Shown: positions 53,976-62,687 of the stretch, piece by piece
Layout of the letters: the number at the start of each line of letters is the position of its first letter
Numbering within the stretch: position 1 is the first letter of the stretch
DNA from: Lachnobacterium bovis
GTDB taxonomy: Bacteria > Bacillota > Clostridia > Lachnospirales > Lachnospiraceae
Assembly (NCBI RefSeq): GCF_900111325.1
Contig: NZ_FOGW01000006.1
Span: 79,626-143,625, forward strand
Direction of reading: 5' to 3'
Length of the DNA stretch: 64,000 nt
Notes under the pieces: generated by a model
Told to the model about the DNA's origin: nothing
Database searches by the model: none
What the model saw: the letters and a program-made list of their open reading frames with translations, nothing else
Program-made: the position numbers and the translations under genes

Positions 53976-55256
53976 ATGAATAAAAAAACTGTTGTTGCGA
54001 CATTATATCTTAAAAACGGTGTGGTTATAAAAGGAGAAAAAGATTACACAAAGGTTGGAGATCCATTAGAAATCTGTAAATTTTATAATGATAATGGATT
54101 TGACAAAATAATTATTCTTGATATTTTTGAAAATGAAATTGAACAAGAAAAAAATATAAGAGTAATAAAGCAGGTCAATAAACAAATTGATATTAAAGTT
54201 TGCGCCGGAAATACACAAACGCAACTCTCAGATGTAAAAAAATATTTATATGCAGGATGTGTTGAGGTTATTTTTAACGGGCAAAAACCTATATCTTTAA
54301 ACGCAGCGATTGAAGCTAGTAAAAATTATAGTAAAGATATAGTTGTGGTTGCTGCAAATTCAGTTGATTTTATTTTTAAGCAAAAAGACATAATGAATAG
54401 ATGTTTTCATGAAGTGATTATAAAAAACAAGGAATTAATAGAGTTAGTTGAAAATACAATCAGTATACCTTATATTGTTTGTGTGGGAGAAATTGAAGTT
54501 GATTACATTGTTAGAATTTTACGACATGAGAATGTTCGAGGAATATGTGTTGATTATACATACAGTAAAGAATTAGATGTTATGAAATTAAAAAATCAAT
54601 TAGTACAAAACAATATTCGAATGGATAATTATGAACCAGAATTACATTGGGATGACCTTAAAAAAAATTCAGACAAAATGGTGCCAGTTATTGTGCAAGA
54701 TTACCGTAATGATGAAGTATTGATGCTTGCATATATGAATAAAGAGGCATTTAATGCTACTATAGCTAGTGGAAAAATGACATATTGGAGTAGAAGTCGA
54801 AATGAATTGTGGGTAAAAGGAGAAACCTCAGGTCATTTTCAATACGTAAAGTCCTTGACGGCAGACTGTGATTTTGATACGATATTAGCTAAAGTGTCTC
54901 AAATTGGAGCAGCTTGTCATACAGGAAATCGTACTTGCTTTTTTAATAATATTATAAAAAAAGAATATGTTGAGAAGAGTCCAATTAGGGCTCTTGATAG
55001 TATATATAAATCAATAAAAGATTTTCGTGACAATGCATCTGATAGAGTTGAAAACGAACTATTATTAGATAGTGGTACAGATGAGATACTCCAAAATGTA
55101 GGAGAAAAATTCATTAATATTTTATTATCATATAAGTCAATAGATGAGACTAATTTTAAAATAGAAATGTCAGATTTCCTATGTAAAATAATGATACTTA
55201 TGGTTGAAAAAGGAGTGACTTGGGAAGACATAATAAAAGAGATGTCTTCGAAATAA
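53976..55256 (+). CDS. hisIE: HisIE with an N-terminal degenerate HisF-like domain
   Basis: 426 residues from ATG 53976 (GGAAG 9 bases upstream); the frame is open further up but overlaps hisB. Residues 1-210 look like a HisF/HisA TIM barrel: VVATLYLKNGVVIKG matches the HisF start, with Tyr11 where HisF has catalytic Asp11; the second catalytic Asp region reads VVAANS. HisI follows (about 224-325) with intact VQDYRNDEVLMLAYMN, YWSRSRNELWVKG, DCDFDT and ACHTGNRTC. The HisE domain (about 338-426) shows NVGEKFIN instead of VGEE..E, though EMSD is kept. Converts PR-ATP to ProFAR. hisA, hisF, hisH and hisC are absent from this operon. Confidence 0.85.
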   Translation: MNKKTVVATLYLKNGVVIKGEKDYTKVGDPLEICKFYNDNGFDKIIILDIFENEIEQEKNIRVIKQVNKQIDIKVCAGNTQTQLSDVKKYLYAGCVEVIFNGQKPISLNAAIEASKNYSKDIVVVAANSVDFIFKQKDIMNRCFHEVIIKNKELIELVENTISIPYIVCVGEIEVDYIVRILRHENVRGICVDYTYSKELDVMKLKNQLVQNNIRMDNYEPELHWDDLKKNSDKMVPVIVQDYRNDEVLMLAYMNKEAFNATIASGKMTYWSRSRNELWVKGETSGHFQYVKSLTADCDFDTILAKVSQIGAACHTGNRTCFFNNIIKKEYVEKSPIRALDSIYKSIKDFRDNASDRVENELLLDSGTDEILQNVGEKFINILLSYKSIDETNFKIEMSDFLCKIMILMVEKGVTWEDIIKEMSSK

Positions 55257-55260
55257 CAAT

Positions 55261-57129
55261 ATGACAAAATTAGCATTATCAGATAGTATTTTGATGAAGG
55301 TTGAGAAACCTGCACGATATATTGGAAACGAATTAAATAGTGTGAAAAAGGATAAAAATAAAATAGATGTAAGATTTGCAATGGCATTCCCAGATGTGTA
55401 TGAAATAGGTATGTCACATTTAGGAATACAGATTTTATATGATATGTTTAACAAGAGAGAAGACACGTGGTGTGAGCGTGTCTATTCGCCATGGCCAGAT
55501 TTACATAAAATAATGAAGGAGCAAAATATACCATTATTTGCCCTTGAATCACAAGAACCAGTTAAAGGTTTTGACTTTTTAGGTATAACATTGCAATATG
55601 AAATGTGTTATACAAATATATTACAATTATTAGACTTAAGTCAAATTCCACTTTTGGCAAAAGATAGAAACAATGATGATCCAATTGTAATAGGTGGTGG
55701 ACCATGTACATATAATCCAGAACCAATTGCAGACTTTTTTGATATGTTCTATATTGGCGAAGGTGAAATAATGTATGATTCTTTAATAGAATTATATAAA
55801 TCTATGAGAAAAGATAATAAATCTAGAGAAGAATTTTTGCATGAGGCCTCTAAAATTGAGGGTATTTATGTCCCATCAATGTATGAGGTGTTTTATAAAC
55901 AAGATGGAACTATCGATGAAATGAAGCCAATCTATGAAGATGTTCCAAAGACTGTAAAAAAACAAATCGTAATGGATATGACAGAGTCAGTTTATCCAGA
56001 GAAACCTATTGTTCCTTTTATTAAAGTAACACAGGATAGAGTTGTCCTTGAAATTCAAAGAGGATGTATTCGAGGATGTAGATTCTGTCAGGCAGGAATG
56101 ATTTATAGACCTAATAGAGAAAAAAATGTAGAACGATTAAAAGATTTAGCAGAAAAAATGTTAAAATCAACAGGACACGAAGAAATTTCTTTAAGTTCAC
56201 TTAGTTCGTCAGATTATACACAGTTAGATGAATTGATTTCATTCTTAATAGAAAATTATAATGGTAAAGGAGTAAATATCTCATTACCTTCACTTCGTAT
56301 AGATGCTTTTTCGCTTGATATAATGAGCAAAGTTCAGGATATTAAGAAAAGTAGCTTGACTTTTGCTCCTGAAGCAGGCTCACAAAGATTAAGAGATGTT
56401 ATTAATAAAGGTTTGACAAAAGAAGTTATTTTAGATGGAGCACATCAAGCGTTCCTTGGTGGATGGAATAAAGTAAAACTATATTTTATGTTAGGTTTAC
56501 CAACAGAAACAGAAGAGGATATGAAGGCAATTCCAGAGTTGGCAAATGAAATTGCTGCATTATATTATGATACTGTTCCAAAACAAGAACGTAATGGTAA
56601 ATGTCAAATAACGATTTCAACATCATTTTTTGTTCCAAAACCTTTTACACCATTTCAATGGGCAGGAATGTTTGAGCCAGGTGAATATTTGAGAAGAGCA
56701 AAAATCGTTAATGATACGGTAAAAGCTCAGTTGAATCATAAGAGTATAAGATATAATTGGCATCAAGCAGATGTTACATTACTAGAAGGTGTATTAGCAA
56801 GAGGAGATAGAAGATTATCTAAGGCAATATTATATGTATATGAAAAAGGCGGCTTCTTTGATGCTTGGGGAGAATTCTTTAATTTTGATTTGTGGTTAGA
56901 AGCATTTGAAAAATGTCAGATTAGTATCGATTTTTATGCAATAAGACAAAGAGAAGAAGATGAAGTGTTCCCATGGGATTTTATTGACTGTGGAGTGACA
57001 AAAGAATTCATGTTAAGAGAATGGCATACTGCACTTTCGGAAACGGTTACACCTAACTGTCGAATGAGATGTTCAGGATGTGGTGCTAGAAAATATCTTG
57101 GAGGTGTATGTTATGCGAATAAGAATTAA
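55261..57129 (+). CDS. TIGR03960-family B12-binding radical SAM protein
   Basis: 622 residues. An N-terminal B12-binding-like domain includes MAFPDVYEIGMSHLGIQ. The radical-SAM cluster motif is RGCIRGCRFCQAGMIYRP, followed by LSLSS. The C-terminal part has CRMRCSGCGARKYLGGVC. Substrate unknown; the family is almost always next to the TIGR03936 gene, which overlaps it here by 17 bases, and near RNase E/G and rplU, as here. No clear ribosome site; hisIE ends 5 bases upstream. Confidence 0.93.
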   Translation: MTKLALSDSILMKVEKPARYIGNELNSVKKDKNKIDVRFAMAFPDVYEIGMSHLGIQILYDMFNKREDTWCERVYSPWPDLHKIMKEQNIPLFALESQEPVKGFDFLGITLQYEMCYTNILQLLDLSQIPLLAKDRNNDDPIVIGGGPCTYNPEPIADFFDMFYIGEGEIMYDSLIELYKSMRKDNKSREEFLHEASKIEGIYVPSMYEVFYKQDGTIDEMKPIYEDVPKTVKKQIVMDMTESVYPEKPIVPFIKVTQDRVVLEIQRGCIRGCRFCQAGMIYRPNREKNVERLKDLAEKMLKSTGHEEISLSSLSSSDYTQLDELISFLIENYNGKGVNISLPSLRIDAFSLDIMSKVQDIKKSSLTFAPEAGSQRLRDVINKGLTKEVILDGAHQAFLGGWNKVKLYFMLGLPTETEEDMKAIPELANEIAALYYDTVPKQERNGKCQITISTSFFVPKPFTPFQWAGMFEPGEYLRRAKIVNDTVKAQLNHKSIRYNWHQADVTLLEGVLARGDRRLSKAILYVYEKGGFFDAWGEFFNFDLWLEAFEKCQISIDFYAIRQREEDEVFPWDFIDCGVTKEFMLREWHTALSETVTPNCRMRCSGCGARKYLGGVCYANKN

Positions 57130-57832
57130 ATTTAGAAAATACGGAGCAATGAAATTTATTGGTCATTTGGACATGATGAGATATTTTCAAAAGGCCGTAA
57201 GACGTGCTGAGATTGATATTTGTTATTCGGAAGGTTTTTCTCCACATCAAATCATGTCATTTGCAGCACCACTAGGTGTAGGTATAACGAGTGATGGTGA
57301 ATATTTAGATATTGAGGTTAACTCAACATATAGTACTAAAGAAGCACTTGAAAGATTAAATGCAACAATGGTTGAGGGTGTAGAAGTATTAGATTATGTT
57401 GAATTATTTGAAAATGCCAAAAAAGCTATGTCAATAGTTGCAAGTGCAAGCTATACTTTATCCTATAAAAGGGGCTTTGAAAGTCCATTTCCTGTAGATG
57501 AGTGGAAAAAAGTAATAAAAGAAAAATTTAAAGATCAAAGAAGTTTTATTATAATAAAGAAAACTAAAAAGAGTGAAAAAGAAATGGATTTAAAACCATT
57601 AGTAGAACAGTTTGATGTTTATGAAAAAGATGGTCAAATTTCATTTGATATAAAAGTTACAACAGGTAGTACTAATAACGTAAAACCAGAACTTGTATTA
57701 CAATCAATTTATAAAGAATTAAATTTGGAATACGATACAGATGCAATACAAATTCATCGAAAAGAAGTATTTGCTTTTAACGATAAAGAAGAACTAGTTC
57801 CGCTTATTGCATTTGGAAGGGAGATTTTGTAG
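57113..57832 (+). CDS. TIGR03936-family radical-SAM-associated protein (DUF2344)
   Basis: 239 residues from the ATG at 57113, 6 bases after GGAGGTG inside the upstream gene. The core is IRIKFRKYGAMKFIGHLDMM, then CYSEGFSPHQIMSFAAPLGVG, typical of DUF2344. It has no cluster motif of its own and probably works with TIGR03960. Function unknown. Confidence 0.92.
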   Translation: MRIRIKFRKYGAMKFIGHLDMMRYFQKAVRRAEIDICYSEGFSPHQIMSFAAPLGVGITSDGEYLDIEVNSTYSTKEALERLNATMVEGVEVLDYVELFENAKKAMSIVASASYTLSYKRGFESPFPVDEWKKVIKEKFKDQRSFIIIKKTKKSEKEMDLKPLVEQFDVYEKDGQISFDIKVTTGSTNNVKPELVLQSIYKELNLEYDTDAIQIHRKEVFAFNDKEELVPLIAFGREIL

Positions 57833-57834
57833 AA

Positions 57835-59013
57835 ATGAATCGCTTGGCGATAACTAATATAGAAATTCATAACAAAACTTATTTGGCATATAATTTATTA
57901 GATGAAAGAAGAAATTTGATAGATTTTCAAATTTTTTCAAATGATTCAATGTTAAATAATATATATGTCGGAAAAGTTGAAAACGTTATAGAAAATTTAA
58001 ATGCTGCTTTTGTTAGAATCTCTCAAAATCAAAGATGCTATTTGCCTTTAAATAAAGTGAATAGTATTATATTTGTTAAGAAAAATAGTAAAAAAAATAA
58101 GTTAGTAGTTGGAGATGAAATAGTAGTTCAGATAGTTAAAGACGCAGTAAAGACAAAAGAACCTGTTGCAAGTTGTGAGTTGACTTTTGAAGGTGATTAT
58201 TCTGTGCTTACAACTAAAAATAAAAAAATGGGTGTGTCACGTAAATTAGATGAAAATACTAAAAGCACATTTAATGAAATTCTACAAAAATATAAAGAAC
58301 CTGATTTTGGAATTGTAATAAGAACAAATGCAAAAGAAGTTGATTTAGATAAAGTTGAATGTGATATTAAAAAAATTATAACAAAATATAAAGATATAAA
58401 AGAACACGCAAAACATAAGAGTATGTATGATATTTTATATAATTCACCTAAAGGATTTATTGCTAAAATTAAAAGTCAGAATTCTGAAAACATAGATTAT
58501 ATTTATACAGATATAAAGGATGTTTACGATGAAATTAACAATCATTTAGGCTATATTGTTCAAAAAAAGATGCTTAAATTTTATGATGATAAAGACGTGA
58601 GTCTAAAGACATTATACAATATTAGAAGTTTTGTAGATGAATTGACTCAAAAAAAAGTTAAACTTAAATCAGGAGCTAATATTATTATAGAGGCACTTGA
58701 AACATTGACTATAATAGACGTGAATACGAGCAAATGCTTAAAAAAGGAAAATGTAATCGAAAAGGTTAATTCTGAAGCGGCAATTGAAATTGCTAGACAA
58801 TTACGTCTTAGAAACATTAGTGGAATGATTATTATTGATTTTATTAACATGGACTCGAAAGAAAAAAATTATAATCTTATTCAATGTTTAAAGAAAGAAA
58901 TAGCTAAAGATCCTGTAAAAACAGACTTTATAGACATTACTAAATTAGGATTGGTAGAATTAACTCGTAAGAAAATTTCAAAATCCTTAATTGATATTAT
59001 ACGAGAGAAATAA
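57835..59013 (+). CDS. Ribonuclease E/G family protein, short, without zinc-link
   Basis: 392 residues. An S1-like domain (NIYVGKVENVIENLNAAFV) near residue 39 is followed by the RNase H-like and DNase I-like parts. Catalytic Asp295 and Asn297 lie in IIDVNTS and Asp335 in IIIDFINM. The protein ends with LGLVELTRKKISKSLIDII, just where other members continue into the CPxC zinc-link. It should therefore cut RNA but may not form the zinc-linked tetramer. GGAAGGGAG ribosome site. Probably acts in rRNA/mRNA processing. Confidence 0.88.
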   Translation: MNRLAITNIEIHNKTYLAYNLLDERRNLIDFQIFSNDSMLNNIYVGKVENVIENLNAAFVRISQNQRCYLPLNKVNSIIFVKKNSKKNKLVVGDEIVVQIVKDAVKTKEPVASCELTFEGDYSVLTTKNKKMGVSRKLDENTKSTFNEILQKYKEPDFGIVIRTNAKEVDLDKVECDIKKIITKYKDIKEHAKHKSMYDILYNSPKGFIAKIKSQNSENIDYIYTDIKDVYDEINNHLGYIVQKKMLKFYDDKDVSLKTLYNIRSFVDELTQKKVKLKSGANIIIEALETLTIIDVNTSKCLKKENVIEKVNSEAAIEIARQLRLRNISGMIIIDFINMDSKEKNYNLIQCLKKEIAKDPVKTDFIDITKLGLVELTRKKISKSLIDIIREK

Positions 59014-59048
59014 ATAAATTTTTCTTTATTTTAATTTAGATTTTTTAA

Positions 59049-59077
59049 TTGACTTATATGTACTTGTATGTTATGAT
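59049..59077 (+). promoter_or_regulatory. Sigma-A promoter of rplU
   Basis: TTGACT (59049-59054), 17-base spacer, TATGAT (59072-59077). Confidence 0.8.
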
Positions 59078-59083
59078 ACTTGA

Positions 59084-59158
59084 GTATGCCGCACAGTTAG
59101 GTATAAGAGTAGTGATGTTTCACTATCACCAAAACTGGCGAGTAATGATAATAGGAGG
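59084..59158 (+). ncRNA. Ribosomal protein L21 leader
   Basis: The leader has an outer stem CAGTT (59094-59098) with AACTG (59133-59137), extended by GC pairing, and an inner AGTGA/TCACT hairpin. It lies directly upstream of rplU, as the L21 leader family does in Firmicutes. It probably allows L21 to control its own synthesis. Family membership is by position and architecture, not by a covariance search. Confidence 0.65.
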
Positions 59159-59164
59159 TGCCAT

Positions 59165-59473
59165 ATGTACGCAATTATAGCAACAGGTGGTAAACAGTAT
59201 AAAGTAGCCGAGGGCGATATCATTACCATTGAAAAGCTTGGTGTTGAAGCTGGTGAAAAAGTTACTTTTGATCAAGTTTTAGCAGTATCAGGCGATAGCT
59301 TTAAAGCAGGTAATCCAACAGTTGAAGGAGCATCAGTTGAGGCTTCTGTTGTTGAAGAAGGTAGAGCTAAAAAGATTATTGTATACAAATACAAGAGAAA
59401 AACTGGATATCACAAGAAAAACGGACACAGACAATCATTCACACGTGTTAAGATTGAAAAAATCAATGCTTAA
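59165..59473 (+). CDS. rplU: Large ribosomal subunit protein L21 (bL21)
   Basis: 102 residues. MYAIIATGGKQYKVAEGDI is the L21 start, and KIIVYKYKRKTGYHKKNGHRQ the RNA-binding C-terminal part. AGGAGGTG precedes the ATG. It heads the rplU-prp-rpmA unit. Confidence 0.97.
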   Translation: MYAIIATGGKQYKVAEGDIITIEKLGVEAGEKVTFDQVLAVSGDSFKAGNPTVEGASVEASVVEEGRAKKIIVYKYKRKTGYHKKNGHRQSFTRVKIEKINA

Positions 59474-59485
59474 TTTTGTTTAACT

Positions 59486-59812
59486 ATGATTGAGGTAGTA
59501 TTTTACAAAAATAAGAGGTCAAGATTTACCGGTTTTACGGTAAATGGACATGCAGGATACGCCGAAGAAGGCGAAGATATTGTGTGTGCAGCAGTTTCTG
59601 CTTTGGTTTATTCCACAGAAAATGCACTTGATAAACTTACTAATGCTAGGTATTCATACGGTGTTGATGATGGATACTTTGATTTGAATGTTAAGGGTCT
59701 TCGTAGTAGACATGATGTTCAGCTGTTATTGAAAGCTTTTGAAATTTCAATAATAGACATTAATAATAAATATGGTGATAAATATTTAACCATTAGTTAT
59801 GAGGAGGTGTAA
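59486..59812 (+). CDS. prp: Ribosomal-processing cysteine protease Prp
   Basis: 108 residues. The catalytic His is in FTVNGHAGYAEEGEDIVCAAVS and the Cys in the same segment (IVCAAVS). Prp removes the N-terminal extension of L27; the L27 gene with such an extension follows by 3 bases. The ribosome site is weak (TGTTTAACT), so coupling to rplU is possible. Confidence 0.94.
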   Translation: MIEVVFYKNKRSRFTGFTVNGHAGYAEEGEDIVCAAVSALVYSTENALDKLTNARYSYGVDDGYFDLNVKGLRSRHDVQLLLKAFEISIIDINNKYGDKYLTISYEEV

Positions 59813-59815
59813 GAC

Positions 59816-60103
59816 ATGTTAGAAATGAACCTTCAGTTGTTCGCTCATAAAAAAGGAGTTGGTTCTACAAAGAACGGTAGAGACTCAGAGTCTAAGAGAT
59901 TAGGCGCTAAAAGAGCAGATGGACAGTTCGTTAAAGCTGGTAATATTTTATATAAACAGCGTGGAACAAGAATTCATCCAGGTGTAAACGTTGGTAGAGG
60001 TGGAGATGACACACTTTTTGCTAAAGTTGATGGTATTTTAAGATTCGAAAGAGTTGGAAGAGATCGTAAACAGGCTTCTGTTTATCCAGTAGCTAACGAT
60101 TAA
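59816..60103 (+). CDS. rpmA: Large ribosomal subunit protein L27 (bL27), with cleavable N-terminus
   Basis: 95 residues. Starts MLEMNLQLFAHKKGVGSTKNG: the extension up to LQLF is the Prp site, and cleavage before AHKKG gives mature L27, whose N-terminus reaches the peptidyl-transferase centre. GRDSESKRLGAKRADGQFV follows. GAGGAGGTG precedes the ATG by 7-8 bases. Terminator downstream. Confidence 0.97.
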   Translation: MLEMNLQLFAHKKGVGSTKNGRDSESKRLGAKRADGQFVKAGNILYKQRGTRIHPGVNVGRGGDDTLFAKVDGILRFERVGRDRKQASVYPVAND

Positions 60104-60116
60104 TTTTTATTATTGT

Positions 60117-60150
60117 AGCCCCGACTGTAAAAGCCGGGGCTCTTTATATA
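60117..60150 (+). terminator. Terminator after rpmA
   Basis: AGCCCCG (60117-60123) pairs with CGGGGCT (60135-60141); the T-tract TCTTTATA is short. The 60151-60314 gap beyond it shows no gene and no clear promoter. Confidence 0.75.
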
Positions 60151-60314
60151 AGTAAATATATTTCTTAAATATATAATTAGATAATTGATTGTTGTCTCTA
60201 TATGGATATATAGGATATGTGAAGATAAAAAATATTTGTTTATATAAGGAGTTCCGTTATAACAAGGGCTATTTGTAGGAATAAACATAAAACATGATAG
60301 TTTGAGGTGATAAT

Positions 60315-61598
60315 ATGTTTGCAGATCGCGCGAAAATAATTATAAAATCAGGAAAAGGTGGTAATGGACACGTTTCATTTAGACGTGAAAAATATGTGCC
60401 TAATGGTGGACCTGATGGTGGTGACGGTGGAAAAGGCGGAGATGTTATCTTTGTTGTAGATAAAGGTTTAAATACGCTTACAGATTACAGACATCGTAGA
60501 AAATTTGCTGCTGAACCAGGAGCTGAAGGTAGCAAGAAGAAAATGCATGGAAAAAATGGAGAAAATTTAATCCTTAAAGTTCCAGAAGGTACTATTATAA
60601 AAGATGCAGAAACAGGAAGAGTTATTGCAGATATGTCTGGAGAGAATCAAAGAGTGACTGTTTTACGTGGTGGACGTGGTGGAAAAGGAAACGTTCATTA
60701 TGCAACACCTACTATGCAGGCGCCTAAATATGCTCAGCCAGGTGGAGAAGCTGTTGAAATAGAAGTACTATTAGAATTAAAAGTTATTGCTGATGTTGGA
60801 TTAGTTGGATTCCCAAATGTAGGAAAATCAACTTTTTTATCTAGAGTAACAAATGCACAACCAAAGATTGCTAATTACCATTTTACAACATTACAGCCTA
60901 ATTTAGGAGTTGTTGATTTAGATGAAGGTTTTGGCTTTGTAATTGCTGATATTCCTGGATTAATAGAAGGTGCATCAGAGGGTATTGGTTTAGGGCATGA
61001 ATTTTTGAGACATATTGAAAGAACAAAAGTTATGGTTCATATGGTTGATGCTGCAGGAACAGAAGGTAGAGACCCAATTGCAGATATTAAGGCCATTAAT
61101 AAAGAGCTTGAAGCATACAATCCTGAATTGCTTAAGAAACCACAGGTTATTGCAGCAAATAAAATTGATGCAATTTATGGCGAAGAAAATGAAATAATTG
61201 AGAAGTTAAGAGATGAATTTAGCGACGCTGGAATAGAAGTTTATCCGATTTCTGCTGTAAGTGGTAAAGGTTTAAAAGAACTTTTATACTGTGTCAAAAA
61301 TTTATTATCTACACTTCCACAAGGTGCAACAGTATATGAATCAGAGTTTGATCCTTCTGTTAAAGTTATGAGTGAAGATCCTTGTATTGTTCGTCAAGAA
61401 TCTGAAGATACATATGTTGTTGAAGGACAAAGAGTTGAAAGAATGCTTGGATATACTAATATTGAAAGCGAAAAAGGTTTCTTATTCTTCCAAAAATTCA
61501 TGAAAGAACAGGGAATTTTAGACGAATTGAAGAATTTAGGAATTCAAGACGGAGATACTGTAAAAGTATGTGATTTTGAATTTGATTATTACGAATAA
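60315..61598 (+). CDS. obgE: GTPase ObgE/CgtA
   Basis: 427 residues. The Gly-rich Obg fold starts with FADRAKIIIKSGKGGNGHVSF and includes GPDGGDGGKGGDVIFVVD. GTPase motifs: G1 GFPNVGKSTFL, G3 DIPGLIEGA, G4 ANKID. A C-terminal OCT domain follows (about 345-427). It acts in 50S assembly and stress response. TGAGGTGAT precedes the ATG. Confidence 0.97.
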   Translation: MFADRAKIIIKSGKGGNGHVSFRREKYVPNGGPDGGDGGKGGDVIFVVDKGLNTLTDYRHRRKFAAEPGAEGSKKKMHGKNGENLILKVPEGTIIKDAETGRVIADMSGENQRVTVLRGGRGGKGNVHYATPTMQAPKYAQPGGEAVEIEVLLELKVIADVGLVGFPNVGKSTFLSRVTNAQPKIANYHFTTLQPNLGVVDLDEGFGFVIADIPGLIEGASEGIGLGHEFLRHIERTKVMVHMVDAAGTEGRDPIADIKAINKELEAYNPELLKKPQVIAANKIDAIYGEENEIIEKLRDEFSDAGIEVYPISAVSGKGLKELLYCVKNLLSTLPQGATVYESEFDPSVKVMSEDPCIVRQESEDTYVVEGQRVERMLGYTNIESEKGFLFFQKFMKEQGILDELKNLGIQDGDTVKVCDFEFDYYE

Positions 61599-61714
61599 GT
61601 AGAAAATACTTAATTAAAGCATATAAATGAAATGAATAATTATTGTTAAAATGAAACTAACAACATAAATTTTAAATAAGAAACAAATTGAGTAATTTAT
61701 ATAAAGGAGATACT

Positions 61715-62005
61715 ATGACAAGTAAACAACGTGCATATTTAAGTAGTTTGGCTAGTACATTAACACCAATTTTTCAAGTAGGTAAATCTTCACTTACACC
61801 AGAAATTGTAGAAGCAATTAATTTAGCTTTAGAAAAGAGAGAGTTAATCAAAATTTCTGTTTTAAAAAATTGTGCCGACGATCCAAGAGAGATTGCTGAA
61901 ATAATGGGCGAAAGAACTCATTCTACAGTTGTAAGAGTTATTGGAAAGAAAATAATCTTATATAGAAAAGCAAAACGTAATTCTAAAATTAATTTACCTA
62001 ATTAA
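61715..62005 (+). CDS. yhbY: YhbY family RNA-binding protein
   Basis: 96 residues from the ATG at 61715, right after AAAGGAGA; an upstream in-frame start would overlap that site. CRM/YhbY domain: SKQRAYLSSLASTLTPIFQVGK and TPEIVEAINLALEKRELIKI, with the GxxG-type loop in MGERTHSTVVRVIGKKIILYR. It binds pre-50S particles. The 61599-61714 gap shows no clear promoter or terminator. Confidence 0.93.
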   Translation: MTSKQRAYLSSLASTLTPIFQVGKSSLTPEIVEAINLALEKRELIKISVLKNCADDPREIAEIMGERTHSTVVRVIGKKIILYRKAKRNSKINLPN

Positions 62006-62072
62006 TAAAATTTAAGTGTTTTGCATTATGAATGCTTTATAAATTGATGATTTTGAAATGTAGGCGGATGAT

Positions 62073-62675
62073 ATGAAAATAGGGATATTAGGTGGATCAT
62101 TTAACCCCATACATAATGGACATATATATATGGCGGAAATGGCTAAGAAAAAATGTGATTTAGATGTAGTTTTTATCGTTCCTGCAGGACATTCACCCAA
62201 TAAGGATGAAAGAAAAATGCTTACAGGTCTTAATAGAAGTACTATGTGTAAGTTTGCGGTAGAATGCATAAACGGAGTTGAAACATCAGATGTAGAAGTG
62301 CTTTCTGATTCTAAAAGTTATACATATATTACGATAAAGAAGTTCCATGAAAAGTATAATAATGATGAGTTATATTTTATAATGGGAGCTGATTCCATAG
62401 ATTATTTTGAAGAATGGAAAAACCCTGATATTATTGCAAAATATGCAAATATTATTGTGATAAATAGGGGCGAATATACAGATGAATATATTGAGCAAAA
62501 AGTAGAATATTTAAATTCTATTTTCCCTGTTAATGTGTTAAAGGTAGACTGCCCTAAAATAGATATTTCATCTACTGCAATTAGAGAATTATTTATGAAT
62601 AAAAAGTATGATGAAGCAAAAAAATATTTAAATGATAAAGTATTTGAATATATAATTGACAAAGATTTATATTAA
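62073..62675 (+). CDS. nadD: Nicotinate-nucleotide adenylyltransferase
   Basis: 200 residues. Makes NaAD from nicotinate mononucleotide and ATP. KIGILGGSFNPIHNGHIYMAE is the nucleotidyltransferase motif at residues 2-22. MGADSIDYFEEWKNPD and the C-terminal ISSTAIRELF match NadD. TAGGCGG precedes the ATG. Precedes yqeK, as in many Firmicutes. Confidence 0.95.
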   Translation: MKIGILGGSFNPIHNGHIYMAEMAKKKCDLDVVFIVPAGHSPNKDERKMLTGLNRSTMCKFAVECINGVETSDVEVLSDSKSYTYITIKKFHEKYNNDELYFIMGADSIDYFEEWKNPDIIAKYANIIVINRGEYTDEYIEQKVEYLNSIFPVNVLKVDCPKIDISSTAIRELFMNKKYDEAKKYLNDKVFEYIIDKDLY

Positions 62676-62687
62676 ATTTTTGAAGGG

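Noticed and set aside
60100..60288. Minus-strand reading frame of 62 codons after rpmA
   Set aside because: It covers the terminator, has no ribosome site and no recognisable protein features.
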